The notes: generated from the letters alone by a model not told the origin. Positions 44,601 through 57,200 are shown, counted from the stretch's first letter. The stretch is DNA of 64,000 bases from Linyphia triangularis (GCA_963978545.1 OZ021722.1:12491401-12555400); one strand, 5' to 3'. Translations and numbers: made by a program.

Positions 44601-44695
44601 TTTTAGTTTGAATTATGTAGCCACTGTTACAGGTCATTCAGAATTTTGGAATGAGACAGTTTGGTCTGAAAATAACGATTAAGAAGTTCTAGTAA

Positions 44696-45767
44696 GGATC
44701 ATTCTCTATACTCGCTATGTTACAATCTTCTAGCTTGGTGCATTTAGAAACTACTTTCCATAAAACTTTGAAGTTTGGGGAATATGTACGAAAATTATCA
44801 CTTAAGGGGTTCAGGGCCGAAATATTTTCAAAATTGTAAAAAAAAATGTACTTTAAAAAATAATATGTTCAATTAAGATAATTTTGATACCGCACTTATA
44901 ATGTTACTACCTATTCGTTGGCTTGCAGTTGTCAAATTAATATCCCACACTGACTTGGGTGTTTGCATGAACTTTAAACAGCATTTTCCCACTGATGATT
45001 TTTTTTTTAGCTTTTTTTTTACATAATTGGAAATAACTCCATTTGTAATTAAGTAACATACACCAAATTTTCTATGCATATATTAACTCTTTAAAAGATG
45101 TTTACCAAACAAAATTTAATTTTTTTTTTTACTCCAGATTTTTTTTTATTATTATGAAAGGAAAAAAAAAAAAAAAAAAATTATAGTTAAAAAATTTTTT
45201 TATTTTAATATCCATTATAAATATCAAAATTATGTTTGGTAAATTTTCTTGTTATATATTTGTGAACACATACATATAACTTTTAAGTTTTTTAAGATAT
45301 TTTTTATTAAGTTATATCAAAATATTTAATGCTTTGTTTTATAGTAATTATAAAAAATTTAATAAAAAAATTAAATTAATTTTTAATAGATTTTATACAC
45401 CAGTACACTGTTCCACAATTGCATAAAAAAAAATTGCGTTGATCCAACAAATATTAAAGAAATTAAAATTTTGGCCCCTGGACCCCCTTAGTGAAATAAC
45501 ATAAATTATAAACTCGAAAATAGCATCTAATATATTTTATTTTTTATGTTTGAAATTTTTACGTCAATTCATATGTAGTGACCTGGTTTAGTCTTTAGCT
45601 ATTTTAATTTCATTTATAATAGATAGACATGAAATCAAAATAATTTATATCATTTCATTAAGTGATCTTTTTCGTACCGACTCACCAAATTTCAAGGTTT
45701 TGCAGAAAGTAGTTTCTAAATGCACTGGGCTAGAATATTGTAACATAAGGAGTATAGGGAATGATCC
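44696..45767 (+). mobile_element. MITE family R2, copy 2, carrying a nested element
   Basis: Ends GGATCATTCTCTATACTC / GTATAGGGAATGATCC, then TGTTACAATCTTCTAGC-type arms as in copy 1 (26582-26955). Its middle is interrupted at CACTTA by the element at 44805-45487. Confidence 0.87.
44805..45487 (+). mobile_element. TTA(A)-flanked element nested in R2
   Basis: Ends GGGGTTCAGGGCCGAAAT and ATTTTGGCCCCTGGACCCC flanked by TTA (44802-44804, 45488-45490). The empty site in the other R2 copy reads CACTTAACGAAAT, so the original target was probably TTAA with one later substitution. Confidence 0.85.
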
Positions 45768-47482
45768 ATACGAGGATTTTCCTCTTAAGTTAAACTTCAA
45801 ACTATTTATACCAAAATATTTATGAACAATTCTCTAGCTTACACACGGGATATTTTTCTCACTTTTCTACTCGTAAATAAATTAGAAGGACAAAACTGTG
45901 CCGAATTTACTAGTTATGTGCTTGTTTCCAGGCGCGGATTTAGGGGGGGTGCGGGGGGTGCGACCGCACCCCCCCCCCATGATGTATCTCGTCAAAATAA
46001 TTTTTGAATGGCCGTTTCCTCCAAATTCAAAAAAAAAAAAAAAAAAAAAAATTACATTTCTTTAATATTTGTAAGATCTATTTTTTATTTAATATCAATA
46101 TCGATGGATTTAGAGGGGGTAAACAAAATTAAGCTTTTTCTGACATTTTTCATGTTTCATTAATACAGATTCTTAAGCCACCTAACCGAGCTCCTTATTT
46201 CACAATCCGTAGAAGGAATAGGCTTGAGAGGGGACGAGTAGATCGCGATTGTGATGACATGCAATGTACCGGTCAACGAATCTTTATCCCTTGTGTGATT
46301 CTCAAATTAAAAAATTTCTCACAATACCATTAAAAAATTTCTCAATTTCAGCACGATTTTCTCATTTGTGAGTAGGAGATGGGACCATTAACTGGCAAGT
46401 TTTTTATTCCAATTAGCATTCTGCAGGTATACTTCTTGTCTTCTTGATCAGAGGGCAATTAATTATACAGGTTTAATATCGGGGTGCCATCGCACCCCCT
46501 AAACGTACAAAAAATCATGCACTAAAAATATTAAAAAAAAACAAAAAAACAAGAACCTTTAATTATAATTGGAAAATAAAATGCCTAATTCCTAATTAAA
46601 AAAAAGCTTTGATCAAATCAGTACAATAGCATTACTGCAATTCTACAGAGGTTGTAAGAAGTTCCGATGAAGAAGCTATCGCTAAATTAGGACCAAGAAA
46701 AGTTTCCCTTCGTTCTCTCCAGAAGATCAACAAAAACGACCCCTTCTTTCTTGACCTTGAATTTGAAACTAAGGACACAAAGCAATAAAACTTGTGGGGC
46801 ATACTGTCCCCTCCCATGCACGTGACATTGCACCATTGTGAGTTGCAAATTACTAAAATGCCTTTACTCTGGGTGGAAGTGACAAGTGAATGGAATGGTC
46901 ATTTTTGCTTGAGTTGGAGTGTGCTTTCGATGTCAAGACTTTGTTTCTTCAATTGGTATGGCAGTGCAAGATAATTGACAGTAATATATAAGCATGATAA
47001 GATTTTTTAAATGTTACTATTTATTTTACAAAATGTAATATTTCATTAACAATTTGTTTCAGTTTAGACGTTTGCTTTTTTTTTCTAAATATGTTTGAAT
47101 ATTTCATTTTTTACAGAATAATCAGAAGTAGTGATTTATACTATACACTCATATTTGGCATTTTATGCAATTATCAACGTAACTCTCAATTCAATACCAC
47201 CAGTATATGAATAGATTATAATAAAATATGTAATTCTTGTAAAAATAAACTGGTTTTACTGGATTAACCCCTTGTATCTGCACCCTTTCATATGCAAAAT
47301 CATAAAAGCCCTTTGATAATGTCAAACAAAATTGCTTTCGTAAATTATAAAATTTAATTTATCCTTAACAGTATAAAGTGAGTTCCATATTACCTTTTAA
47401 CTTCTTTTCAAAATATTCAGGATCATAGTCAAACACGTTTTTAAATATTGCTATATGCTCCAATCTCACACCTCGCGAAAAT

Positions 47483-47677
47483 TCACCGGATCGAGCAATA
47501 TTTGGCTCTCTGTAGTCTGTTTTCAAATTGAGTAAACACTTTACAAATTTTGACTAGTAATCTCGCGTCGATTGTTGAGCTACTTCCTGATAGTTTTCTG
47601 AGGTTTCTCTTATTTAAGATGAAGTCCATTTTTCCCTTGAAAGACCATCTGGTAGATGTTCTCTGCTTGATAAACAA
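47483..47677 (-). pseudogene. Possible hAT transposase remnant
   Basis: 64 codons including RTSTRWSFKGK followed by a Lys/Leu-rich stretch. The TRWS word and position inside a hAT element suggest transposase origin. Flanking frames are interrupted. Identification is tentative. Confidence 0.3.
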
Positions 47678-48559
47678 ACTAATCAGAATTTAACGTTGTT
47701 CCGGTGCAATATCTGGAAATATCCGGTACAGCGACATTTATTGCTACTAGAATATCAAGTAATTTAACATATTGTAATTTCAAAACTGGTCAGCTTAGAT
47801 TGCAAATTTGTAAATATTGCGCATTCGCAGCTTTTGACAGTTTTTATTTGCTCTGTTAAATAAAAGCCAAAATTGTTTTGTGCGAGTTGATTATTTAAGT
47901 ATAAATTACTGAAATATTGGAAACAATACCGATGACTTACAAATAATTTAAATCATTTAATGTTAAAATCTTTTTAAATGTTTTTTTTTTTTAATTTTAA
48001 TTTTAAATGTGTTTTTGTGTTTGTGACTCAAAATTGATGGTAATATGACTACTAATATATCTAATATGAGACACAATATGTAACCGATTAGAGATGCTAC
48101 TTGTGATGAAAAAGCAGGTCCTATGGTTATATGAAAATTATTATTATTACAATTTCACCTGCTGTAACTAATTTAGTTTGGAATTTTATTTGAATAAAAC
48201 GCAGAGAGTTAAAACAAACTAATTTTCAGATAATGTTAAGTTTATTGTTTGAAAAACCTGCTGCTTTTTTTTTTTATTTTTTTATTATGGTGATTTGTGT
48301 GTTGACGGTTTAAGATGGGCTTTGAGTACATTTTCCTAATTTAAGTTCTTTTTAAATCATATTTATAAGAGAAAATATACAGTTATGTTAAACCAATCTC
48401 AAAATTTATATTAAAGTACAGGTTGGGTACAATAAAAATCCGTCTTTTTAGAGAATGTTTGCAACTAAAGGAAAATATAAAACTTTAAGATGAAAAGGGC
48501 TTATATGGCTTATCAATAAAGGCTTATCAATATCAACTTATATCAATAAAGTGGTCTAG

Positions 48560-49075
48560 ATAAAATGTCTATGCGTACATGGTCAGCATAGCTCCTAAAC
48601 GAATTGACGTACGATATTCAAATTTGGTGTGCGGGCTAGTGGTAGCCATGGGACCTACGATTAGGTTTGAGCATTCACATAAGGGTGAAATCATGAATCT
48701 AATGCCTCTTAAGGTGTTTTAATCGCCCCCACCTCCGAATTTCCCGTAGAAATCTGATAAAAGCGTAAAAAGTTGAAAAATGTGTGTCTTTAACGCAGAG
48801 CTCTCTGCCCTTGTGCATCGCCCATCAACTATTGATATCTTTCTGCTTTTCGTTCAAAAAAGGACAGTGTAATGTCTATTGAATATCATCACCAATTTCG
48901 TCGGTTATGCGTTTTTTTTATTATTATTATTACTATTTTTCTTGTCCCACGTAAAAATTATTGCCAAAAATATCGCCAAACTCTCCATTTTCATTTAATT
49001 GAAGGAAAATTTGGAAACAGTAAATAATACCATATCAAATTTGAATGCAGTGACCAATATTATAGTGTGTAGTCT
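48560..49075 (+). repeat. Dispersed repeat family R1, copy D
   Basis: Closest relative of copy A, ending in the same GCAGTGACCAATATTATAGTG. It lies inside the hAT element and so either inserted into it or was carried by it. Confidence 0.8.
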
Positions 49076-49630
49076 CAAGTTTATGTAACTTATATTTTAA
49101 TTTACTAATGTGATGTCAAACAGAGTTGAAAAGAATTGTTTAACTTTGGAAATTATTAAAACCTTATGAATATAGAGTTTTACGTACCTGCAATGTTGTC
49201 TAAAGTTGTTAAAAGATCTATCGCCTTTTTCTGCATCAATTGATTTATGATGTTGAATGTATTGGTAAATTAACTTGTATAAAAAAGTTGAATTTTCATG
49301 GTTGCTGAGCTTTTTACACTTCACCTAATCTGCATGAGATATTTTTTTGTGCTCTTAAATATTTTTTGTTTAATAAAAAATACTAAATATTTAAAATTTA
49401 ATTTTTTATTACATTTTCGTAATTTGTTACATGGGGTGCAAAAGAGGATTGTCAAACCCTCTAATTTTTATTTTTCATTGAACCCTGATAGTATCATACT
49501 AATTGATGATACCCCTCCCCCCCCCCTCTTCCCCAAGTTGACAAACTATCACCGCCACTGTAAACACTCCCGTTCAAAATCGCACCCCCCTTGATTGACC
49601 TCTAAATCCGCCCCTGCTTGTTTCCTATAG

Positions 49631-50020
49631 TATTAGTTGGTGACAAAGTTATATGGAAAAATAATTACTTTAACTATACTAAACTTCAACTTAACTAGAC
49701 ATCAGTTAGACGATAGATCGTCACAGTGCTCATAGGTATTTAATCCATTTTGGCGGAGTGAAGACATAATTCTCGCCAAACCTTATAGCCTTTTGTTCTC
49801 TACAGAGTTGTGGTTTGGCGAACATTATGCTTTCACGCTGCCAAAATGGATTAAATACCTATGAGCACTATGACGATCTACCGTCTAAGTGATGTCTAGT
49901 TAAGTTGAAGTTTAGTATAGGTCAAACATATTTAAAAGGACCCAAGGGACACGGTATAAATGAATATTTGGCCTAGTTAAAATAATTATTTTGTCATAGC
50001 ATCAACTAATATTATATAAA
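49631..50020 (+). mobile_element. Inverted-repeat element containing a second hairpin
   Basis: Outer arms TATTAGTTGGTGACAAAG / CATAGCATCAACTAATA enclose an inner foldback (49674-49920). Inner arms of about 110 bp pair through ACTAAACTTCAACTTAACTA and ATAGGTATTTAATCCATTTT. The outer left end lies 6 bases from the hAT duplication. Confidence 0.82.
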
Positions 50021-50139
50021 ATAAAAAAATAGATTCATCATTAATGTTGTAATCCTAAAATCTATTTAAAAGTAGAAATAATATAACCTATATAAAAGTT
50101 TTTAATAAAAATTTTGAATATGCATTGCCAATTTTTATA

Positions 50140-50600
50140 TTCCTTAACATAGCGCCAGTTCTGTTGTCAGCGTGTGCTTGGTGTTTGCATCAAATTTTAA
50201 GTATTAATATCATCTCTATCGGAAAAATATGCGGTAAACTACTGCTCAATATTTTTCATTAAAAATGAGTGTGAATTTATGCACTCGCATCCAGATATCT
50301 TTTATTTATTCTGATTAAAACAATTTTATTATTTATTTATTAAAAGAATTTTGGCAACATGAAAGAGTTTCTTCAATGATCGGTTTAATGGGATTATTAG
50401 TATTCCAAAACGATTATAGCAACGTGAGTAAAAGCGACCTTTTAGTGACAATGACTGCACCCAAAACTTTTATGTAATGCATTGTGATACACTTCGAATC
50501 TATCTGCCAAGTTTCAGCCCGATTGGATGACGGCAAGGGGATTAATTAGGCTTTCGCAGATTTTAACGCCATCGACATACATAATACCACCCCACCCACA
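50140..50600 (+). repeat. Dispersed repeat family R3, copy 2
   Basis: Direct partner of 320-790; shares the order of words from ATAGCGCCAGTTCTGTTG to GATTTTAACGCCATCGACAT. Confidence 0.75.
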
Positions 50601-52220
50601 CACAAAATCAAAGTTAATATAAAGGATTTAAAAAGAAGGAAATTGCCCCTTATATACATCAGATAATTGCCCGTTTATATATATATATATTGACGGAAGT
50701 TTTACTAGGTTTGGTTGGTTGGTTGATTGATTTGAATAGAATTTTTGACGAAAGGCTCAAATTGCGTCAGTTTTGCTAGGGAGAATAAAATATTTTCCTA
50801 CATCGAGTATCGTCTTTAACACGCAGACGAACAATTTATTAACTGAATAATTAGTTAAATATTCTAAGTCACAAATTCAATGACAGATGAGTAATAACAT
50901 CCTAAGTGTGAAGATAGATGTGCAACGGAGTTATTTGAAGCGATTTTTTAATGTCTGCCTAGGTTAGCCAATCACATTCACCTTTCTAATCCGAATTTTC
51001 ATCCAATTACTAAACCAACTCGTGGTTAATTTTTTTCCTTTCTGGCATTGCAAAGATCAGTTGCTTGTGACGTCGCCATGCATATGGACTATTAATTTTC
51101 TTTTTAATTTAATTCCACTTTGCTTTTATAATGTAGTTCTGTTTATCGTTTGCAAGAAGCAATTTTTCATAACTAAGTTATAAAAAAAAAAGTTTGTCCT
51201 TTTCAAAAATCTACATAACTTAGCTTTGATTTTCGATTCCACCTATTCAATAATTTGAAAAATTATTTTACTCAGATTCCAAAGTGGTTTTTCACAATTT
51301 GATGAGAAAGAATAAGGAAATGGGAGCCTATCTCAACGTAATAAATCAATGAGACACGGAAACAAAGAAATCATACAATTTTACAGCCCATTTCCCAGTA
51401 AAAATCGCAACCTATAATTAGTAAATACGAAAAAAAGAATTATAAACAAACGCATTCTTCAAATTAACTCTTTCAAATTCAAATGTTTATTGATTCAGAA
51501 GACCCCTCCCCCCCCCCCCCCCCTTCACCACTTTATATATATATAAAAAAAAAAAGGAATTTTGCCAAGTTTTATATTTGTTCGTTCCCTTTCACGACCA
51601 ATCTCATCTCTTCAGACGAGAAAGAAAAAAAAAGAAAAAAAAATTCGCGCCACGTATTTTCCGAGTTTAATTAATTAATTAAATAATTAATCTCGCTATA
51701 TGCATATTTTTTTGAGGAAGAGGGGGGGGTTGCAACACCATCACTGTAACTTAATTCCGCCATAAAATTAACTTTTTTTTGCCACTTAGAAAGAATGAAT
51801 AAAATAAAAAAAAAATCTCTCATCAAACAAACAATAATTATATTACCCACTTGTGATAGTCGAGGCTTTTTGATTCTACGGGGCACATCGCTCTTTTAAA
51901 AATCTCCAGGTTCGAAAAAAAAAAAAAAGAGTTTAAAACAGACACATGAACGAATAACAAAAATAGGGAGAAAAAAAAAATTCTCGAGGTTTCGAGTATA
52001 CCCCTCTCATTAATTAGCTTTTGGCCTGATCAAGATAATTACGGTTAATTAAAATTCGCTCCTGATGCATTTTGTTTCGCTTATGATAAATGAAAAGAAC
52101 CCTCTCTTTTAAACTCTGAAGAGGGGAAAAAAATTATTACTCCAATCTATTTATAATTTTTCTAATTTTTTTTTTTTTAATTCTATTTCCCCTCCTCCCT
52201 CCTTTCGATTTTGTGTAATC
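50601..52220. other. AT-rich DNA, nothing recognised
   Basis: Only C/G homopolymers (about 51505 and 51722), TA runs and short chance frames. Confidence 0.5.
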
Positions 52221-52224
52221 AGTA

Positions 52225-52620
52225 ATTTGCAAATTATGTGGGGAATGGTTTGTTAACCACGTTTCTGCCATTTTCGACCCATTCTTCATGCCACAAAAAT
52301 TCCTAGAATTCCTTTTCATTTGGAAATGTCTAAAAAATAAAGTTCGATAAGGAATTGAGAAAAACTGTATTTAAATCTTTAACGAGGGCTATCAATAATA
52401 TACAAATTATGTGAGGAATGGTTTGTTAACCATGTTTCTGCCATTTTCGACCCATTCTTCATGCCACAAAAGTTCCCAGAATTGTTCTTCATTTAGAATT
52501 GTTCAGAAAATAAAGTGATTCGAAGCAGAATTGAAGAAAACTGTTTGTGTTTAAAATCTTTAACGAGGGCTATCAATAACATGCAAATTATATGAGGAAT
52601 TATTTGTTAGTAATTTTTTT
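52225..52620 (+). repeat. Tandem repeat of about 175-bp period, 2.3 copies
   Basis: GCAAATTATGTGGGGAATGG recurs with variations at 52230, 52403 and 52584 (spacing 173 and 181), with ACGAGGGCTATCAATAA at the unit ends. Confidence 0.85.
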
Positions 52621-53536
52621 TTTTTTATCATTTTAGACCTAGTCTTTATCACAAAAGATACAAGATTGTTTTTCATTTGGAATGATTCAGAAAATGGCGA
52701 GGAAAGTCGTCATCGAATATCCTAGTTCTATTCCGTTAATTTTATTTGGAAACAAGTTGTGACAATGGAATGGCTCTTCTGGTCAGACTCCGAAGCTGAA
52801 TTTACACTTTACCAATAGTGGTTTCAGTTCAGATCACCAGTTAACACTTAATTAAAAACTGAATTAGTATTTTTTTTTTTAAAGATTAAGGCTTATGCAA
52901 AAACTCTAACCCCTTTGCACTCCCTTGAAATAATTCTATCGGCACCGATGACTGTCATTTATGACTAGTAAAAGTGTGATCAATGTATTTTCAAACTATT
53001 TAGTTCTAAGCCATCAGAGGCACCCGTTAAAAAAATGAGGAATACAATAAACATTTTAATTTAATTTACCCGAAGTACTTATTAAAAATTCAATTTCTTT
53101 TAATATTGTGAAACTGAAAATTTTATTGAATAATCTTCCCTTCTGTGGATGATTCGATTCAATATACACCTTCACTTGACATGCAAGTCTTGATCATGAC
53201 AAAGCCTCATACAGTTGACCGTGAATAAAAATACCGCGGTCTCCAAACTGATGCCAACGTGATCAAATAATTCTCTTCGAGCCTTGTTTATTGGTTTGCT
53301 TTTGGTTTGTTTGATGAGCTCAATAACCTATACTTGTGCACTATAAAAGCTAATCAGGCCGTACGCAGAAAGTACCGTAAATTAGCGGCGTTTAATATGA
53401 AAGATAATGTTTGTGCCGGAATGGAGCGAAATCAATTATGGGAATAATTATTATAGGAAAGAGCCGTATCATTACGATTGCATGCTGAAATGAGTTTTGC
53501 TTTAAACAAAATTTCGTCCAGGCTCTTCCACAAACC
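52621..53536. other. Nothing recognised
   Basis: Lower A+T in places, but no gene model, repeat partner or motif could be supported. Confidence 0.4.
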
Positions 53537-53715
53537 GCCGACCAGACGGTATAGTGGTTAGCGTGCTAGCTTCTAGACCGCGAGGTTGCTGGTTCCGAGT
53601 CCCGTGTTAGGCATGGATGTTTGTAAATGTATGTTGGCTTGTCAGATGACGAATGTTTCGGCGCGTTATAGCCCTCGTGTTGCTGACGGTGCATGATAAT
53701 CTGAAAACCAACTAA
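53537..53715 (+). mobile_element. tRNA-derived SINE-A, copy 3
   Basis: Flanked by the perfect 13-bp duplication TCTTCCACAAACC (53524-53536 and 53716-53728). A-box region TATAGTGGTTAGCGTGC, B-box GGTTCCGAGTCCC, and the same body and CTGAAAACCAACTAA end as the other copies. Confidence 0.95.
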
Positions 53716-53814
53716 TCTTCCACAAACCAAAATTTATGCGGTGCTAGCGCCATCTTAGAACGTTACAGAGTCAACAGCTGAGTCAGTGATGAGCATAACT
53801 CTTGCAGTAAAATA

Positions 53815-54110
53815 CCGATCGAAAGTTGGGGGTTGACATCCTAACATCTTCGTGTACTCAGTCATTTACTGAACACACGCAAAGGAAGGAAGACCACTCA
53901 TATGCCCATACCTTTTTTTTAACAGTAGTCTTAGAAATAATACTTCTTGCAGAAGCAAATCTCACTGTCTTGTTTATAACACAAGGGTTGATCTTGAAGA
54001 CTCGAATAAATCTGAGTATCTGATGACTTCTGAGGATGAACGACATCCAATTAGGTTTGTGAATGAGGAACACGTGCCGTCAATCAAAGTTCAGCCTCAG
54101 CGCCAAACTA
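53815..54110 (+). repeat. Duplicated segment of unknown nature, copy 1
   Basis: Aligns with 55005-55111 plus 57805-57990 (words GGTTGACATC/GGTTGACCTC, ATACTTCTTGCAGA, GAACACGTG/CAACACGTG). One frame gives the related peptides NNTSCRSKS and SSDTSCRGIS, then LEDSNKSEYL and IEDLNNLEYL. The segment may therefore be a decayed coding exon, but no family is recognised and copy 2 has stops. Confidence 0.6.
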
Positions 54111-54230
54111 ATATCAGAAACAAAATAATTTCAAAGACAATGATAGTCAGCAAATCTTGACTGAGAGAGTTTTGGACTAAGGCCTTCATTCTTCTTCTCA
54201 TCGTTTGACAGCAAGGTTTGGTGTAGAAGA

Positions 54231-54761
54231 TAGAGGTCACCGATATATAGATACGACTTTATTTTTATCGATATTTCCAAAAAAATATCGATATTAAAAA
54301 TATTGATAAAAGTCACGGATATATCGATATTTTAAAATATTTTTAGGTTTTTGATGATAGTTTTGTAGTTTCATGTGTTTTTTCGATTTTCTTTAGTCCC
54401 TTTTCAAAAACTTCAAAACTAAAGTTTGAACTTGGCTAAAAGACAATTAAAATGGCACCAATATTCAATATTTTGCCATACACTTAAAAGCTATTGAAAA
54501 TTATCTAAATTTTTCTTAAAATTACTGCACCAATTAAGCGAAAATATAATTTTTTTTTTTGTAATAGGTCCATTTCAGTTGAAAAAGTAGTCACCTTACA
54601 AAAAAGCAATCATGAAAAGTAGAAATTTACCCCGAAAAACTTTGTTTCTGGCAAAATTGAAAATCAAATAAAAAAAAAAATCACGTATCGATATATCGAT
54701 ATTTTTTTCTATGCAACGATATAGTATCGATATTTATTTTGATCGATATTTCCAACCTCTA
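54231..54761 (+). mobile_element. hAT MITE rich in CGATAT
   Basis: Ends TAGAGGTCACCGATATAT / GATCGATATTTCCAACCTCTA flanked by GTAGAAGA (54223-54230) and GTCGAAGA (54762-54769), an 8-bp duplication with one difference. The interior is rich in ATCGATAT words near both ends. Confidence 0.85.
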
Positions 54762-55004
54762 GTCGAAGAACTGTTTACCCCTGAGTTAGTAAGACTTTAT
54801 TATGTTAAATTATTCAGCTCATAGCCCGCTTAATAAGCTACTTCGATCCAGAAACCCTCATAAGTTACCATCAGTACTGGCCAACAAGACTACTGACCTA
54901 GTCCAAGATGACTCGTGTTTGGCAGCTTTCTGGTACAATAAGGCCAATCGTGATGCTTGGTATCTGTGTGGAGGAATGCTGTTGAGACTGATGTAGACAA
55001 GAGA

Positions 55005-55111
55005 TTTTTAAATACTGATTGAAAGCTGAAGGTTGACCTCATATCATTTTGGTGTGTTCAATCCTTAGTTCAGCGCAGAAAAAGAAAGAAAGGCCATTTA
55101 TTAGTCTATAC
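55005..55111 (+). repeat. Duplicated segment, copy 2, left part
   Basis: Left half of the segment related to 53815-54110; continues at 57805 after the hAT insertion. The uninterrupted copy 1 shows the empty site (CCCATACCTTTTTT). Confidence 0.65.
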
Positions 55112-55293
55112 CAGAGTTCGCCACTAACTTTAAGAGGCGGACCGTATGATTTATGTTGGAGCTTTTCGAGGGCCGGATACACTAAAATATGCATCTTTAA
55201 TTATTATCGATTTAACAATATATAGCAATTCTGAAAACTGTAAAAAAATATTATTATTATTTTTTTTTTTAATTGCAATTGATATTTGATTCT

Positions 55294-55324
<31 letters not shown>

Positions 55325-55719
55325 CTAGCTGAATACCCGTGCTGCGCTACGAAATTTTACCATTAGCATTTTAGCGATCAAAAGACATTCATGTATTCTA
55401 CACTTCAGACGTTTGCTCCCTTTTCGATCCCGACAAATTGATTTATCAAAATAGGAACTTTCCTTTGTTGACATTTTAAACGAAATTTATAATTGTGAAT
55501 AGTAAACTGGAATAGTTTATTGTGTTTATGTTTGCTCTTAGTTCTAAATTTCAAAGTAGTAGCTGTATTGGAATTAAGTTAATTAGACATTAAGTTAATC
55601 ATCGTATAGTTTCAATGTTGCGTCGTCTTTTCATCCCTTAAAAATTCGTTAATCGATATTGGAATGACTTATTTTTTTAACATTTGCAAAAAAATATCAG
55701 AAAAATGACTACATTGGAA

Positions 55720-57200
55720 GAGGAACATTCGGATATCCCTCGTTTGGAACATTTAACCCCTTTTCGACCACTTAAAGTGTGTTAATCGAGATCGGAATAG
55801 TTTACTTTTTCTATTTTTACCATTGTTGATATTTGTGCCGATTTTCAGAGTTGTGACTATGTGGGAAGTAGGATTTTCGAATGTCCCCCGTTTGGAACGT
55901 TTGACCCCTTTTCGACCCCTTAAAGTGTGTTAATCGAGATCGGAATAGTTTACTTTTTCTATTTTTACCATTGTTGATATTTGTGCCGATTTTCAGAGTT
56001 GTGACTATGCGGGAAGTAGGATTTTCGAATGTCCCCCGTTTGGAACGTTTGACCCCTTTTCGACCCCTTAAAGTGTGTTAATCGAGATTGGAATAGTTTA
56101 CTTTTTCTATTTTTACCATTGTTGATATTTGTGCCGATTTTCAGAGTTGTGACTATGTGGGAAGTAGGATTTTCGAATGTCCCCCGTTTGGAACGTTTGA
56201 CCCCTTTTCGACCCCTTAAAGTGTGTTAATCGAGATCGGAATAGTTTACTTTTTCTATTTTTACCATTGTTGATATTTGTGCCGATTTTCAGAGTTGTGA
56301 CTATGTGGGAAGTAGGATTTTCGAATGTCCCCCGTTTGGAACGTTTGACCCCTTTTCGACCCCTTAAAGTGTGTTAATCGAGATCGGAATAGTTTACTTT
56401 TTCTATTTTTACCATTGTTGATATTTGTGCCGATTTTCAGAGTTGTGACTATGTGGGAAGTAGGATTTTCGAATGTCCCCCGTTTGGAACGTTTGACCCC
56501 TTTTCGACCCCTTAAAGTGTGTTAATCGAGATCGGAATTGTTTACTTTTTCTATTTTTACCATTGTTGATATTTGTGCCGATTTTCAGAGTTGTGACTAT
56601 GTGGGAAGTAGGATTTTCGAATGTCCCCCGTTTGGAACGTTTGACCCCTTTTCGACCCCTTAAAGTGTGTTAATCGAGATCGGAATAGTTTACTTTTTCT
56701 ATTTTTACCATTGTTGATATTTGTGCCGATTTTCAGAGTTGTGACTATGTGGGAAGTAGGATTTTCGAATGTCCCCCGTTTGGAACGTTTGACCCCTTTT
56801 CGACCCCTTAAAGTGTGTTAATCGAGATCGGAATAGTTTACTTTTTCTATTTTTACCATTGTTGATATTTGTGCCGATTTTCAGAGTTGTGACTATGTGG
56901 GAAGTAGGATTTTCGAATGTCCCCCGTTTGGAACGTTTGACCCCTTTTCGACCCCTTAAAGTGTGTTAATCGAGATCGGAATAGTTTACTTTTTCTATTT
57001 TTACCATTGTTGATATTTGTGCCGATTTTCAGAGTTGTGACTATGTGGGAAGTAGGATTTTCGAATGTCCTCCGTTTGGAACGTTTGACCCCTTTTCGAC
57101 CCCTTAAAGTGTGTTAATCGAGATCGGAATAGTTTACTTTTTCTATTTTTACCATTGTTGATATTTGTGCCGATTTTCAGAGTTGTGACTATGTGGGAAG
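55720..57200 (+). repeat. 148-bp tandem array, about ten copies
   Basis: GGGAAG of the unit falls at 55863, 56011, 56159, 56307, 56455, 56603, 56751, 56899, 57047 and 57195, an exact 148-bp period. Inner copies differ by about one base; the leftmost (55720-55860) is much more diverged. The unit includes TTCGACCCCTTAAAGTGTGT and GTGCCGATTTTCAGAGTTGT. Confidence 0.97.

Larger units (their letters stand above)
45929..49616 (+). mobile_element. 3.7-kb hAT element with nested repeats
   Basis: Ends CAGGCGCGGATTTAG / CTAAATCCGCCCCTG with the perfect 8-bp duplication CTTGTTTC (45921-45928, 49617-49624). Poly-G/C tracts lie just inside both ends. It contains an R1 copy (48560-49075). A minus-strand frame at 47483-47677 with TRWSFK could be a decayed hAT transposase piece (many hAT proteins have TRWS), but the match is short. 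Confidence 0.9.

Noticed and set aside
46632..46974. Possible coding remnant inside the 3.7-kb hAT element
   Set aside because: Short frames on both strands with multiple stops and no recognisable transposase motif.
53550..53615. Candidate tRNA gene (also 32110-32175 and the complement near 250-319)
   Set aside because: Each is the head of a SINE with perfect target duplications and lacks a 3' acceptor half.
54802..54996. 64-codon open frame MLNYSAHS...
   Set aside because: No family recognised and no splice context. It is only mentioned as part of possible degenerate coding DNA next to the duplicated segment.
55720..57200. CRISPR-like array
   Set aside because: Units are 148 bp, contiguous and near-identical with no variable spacers, and the genome is eukaryotic.
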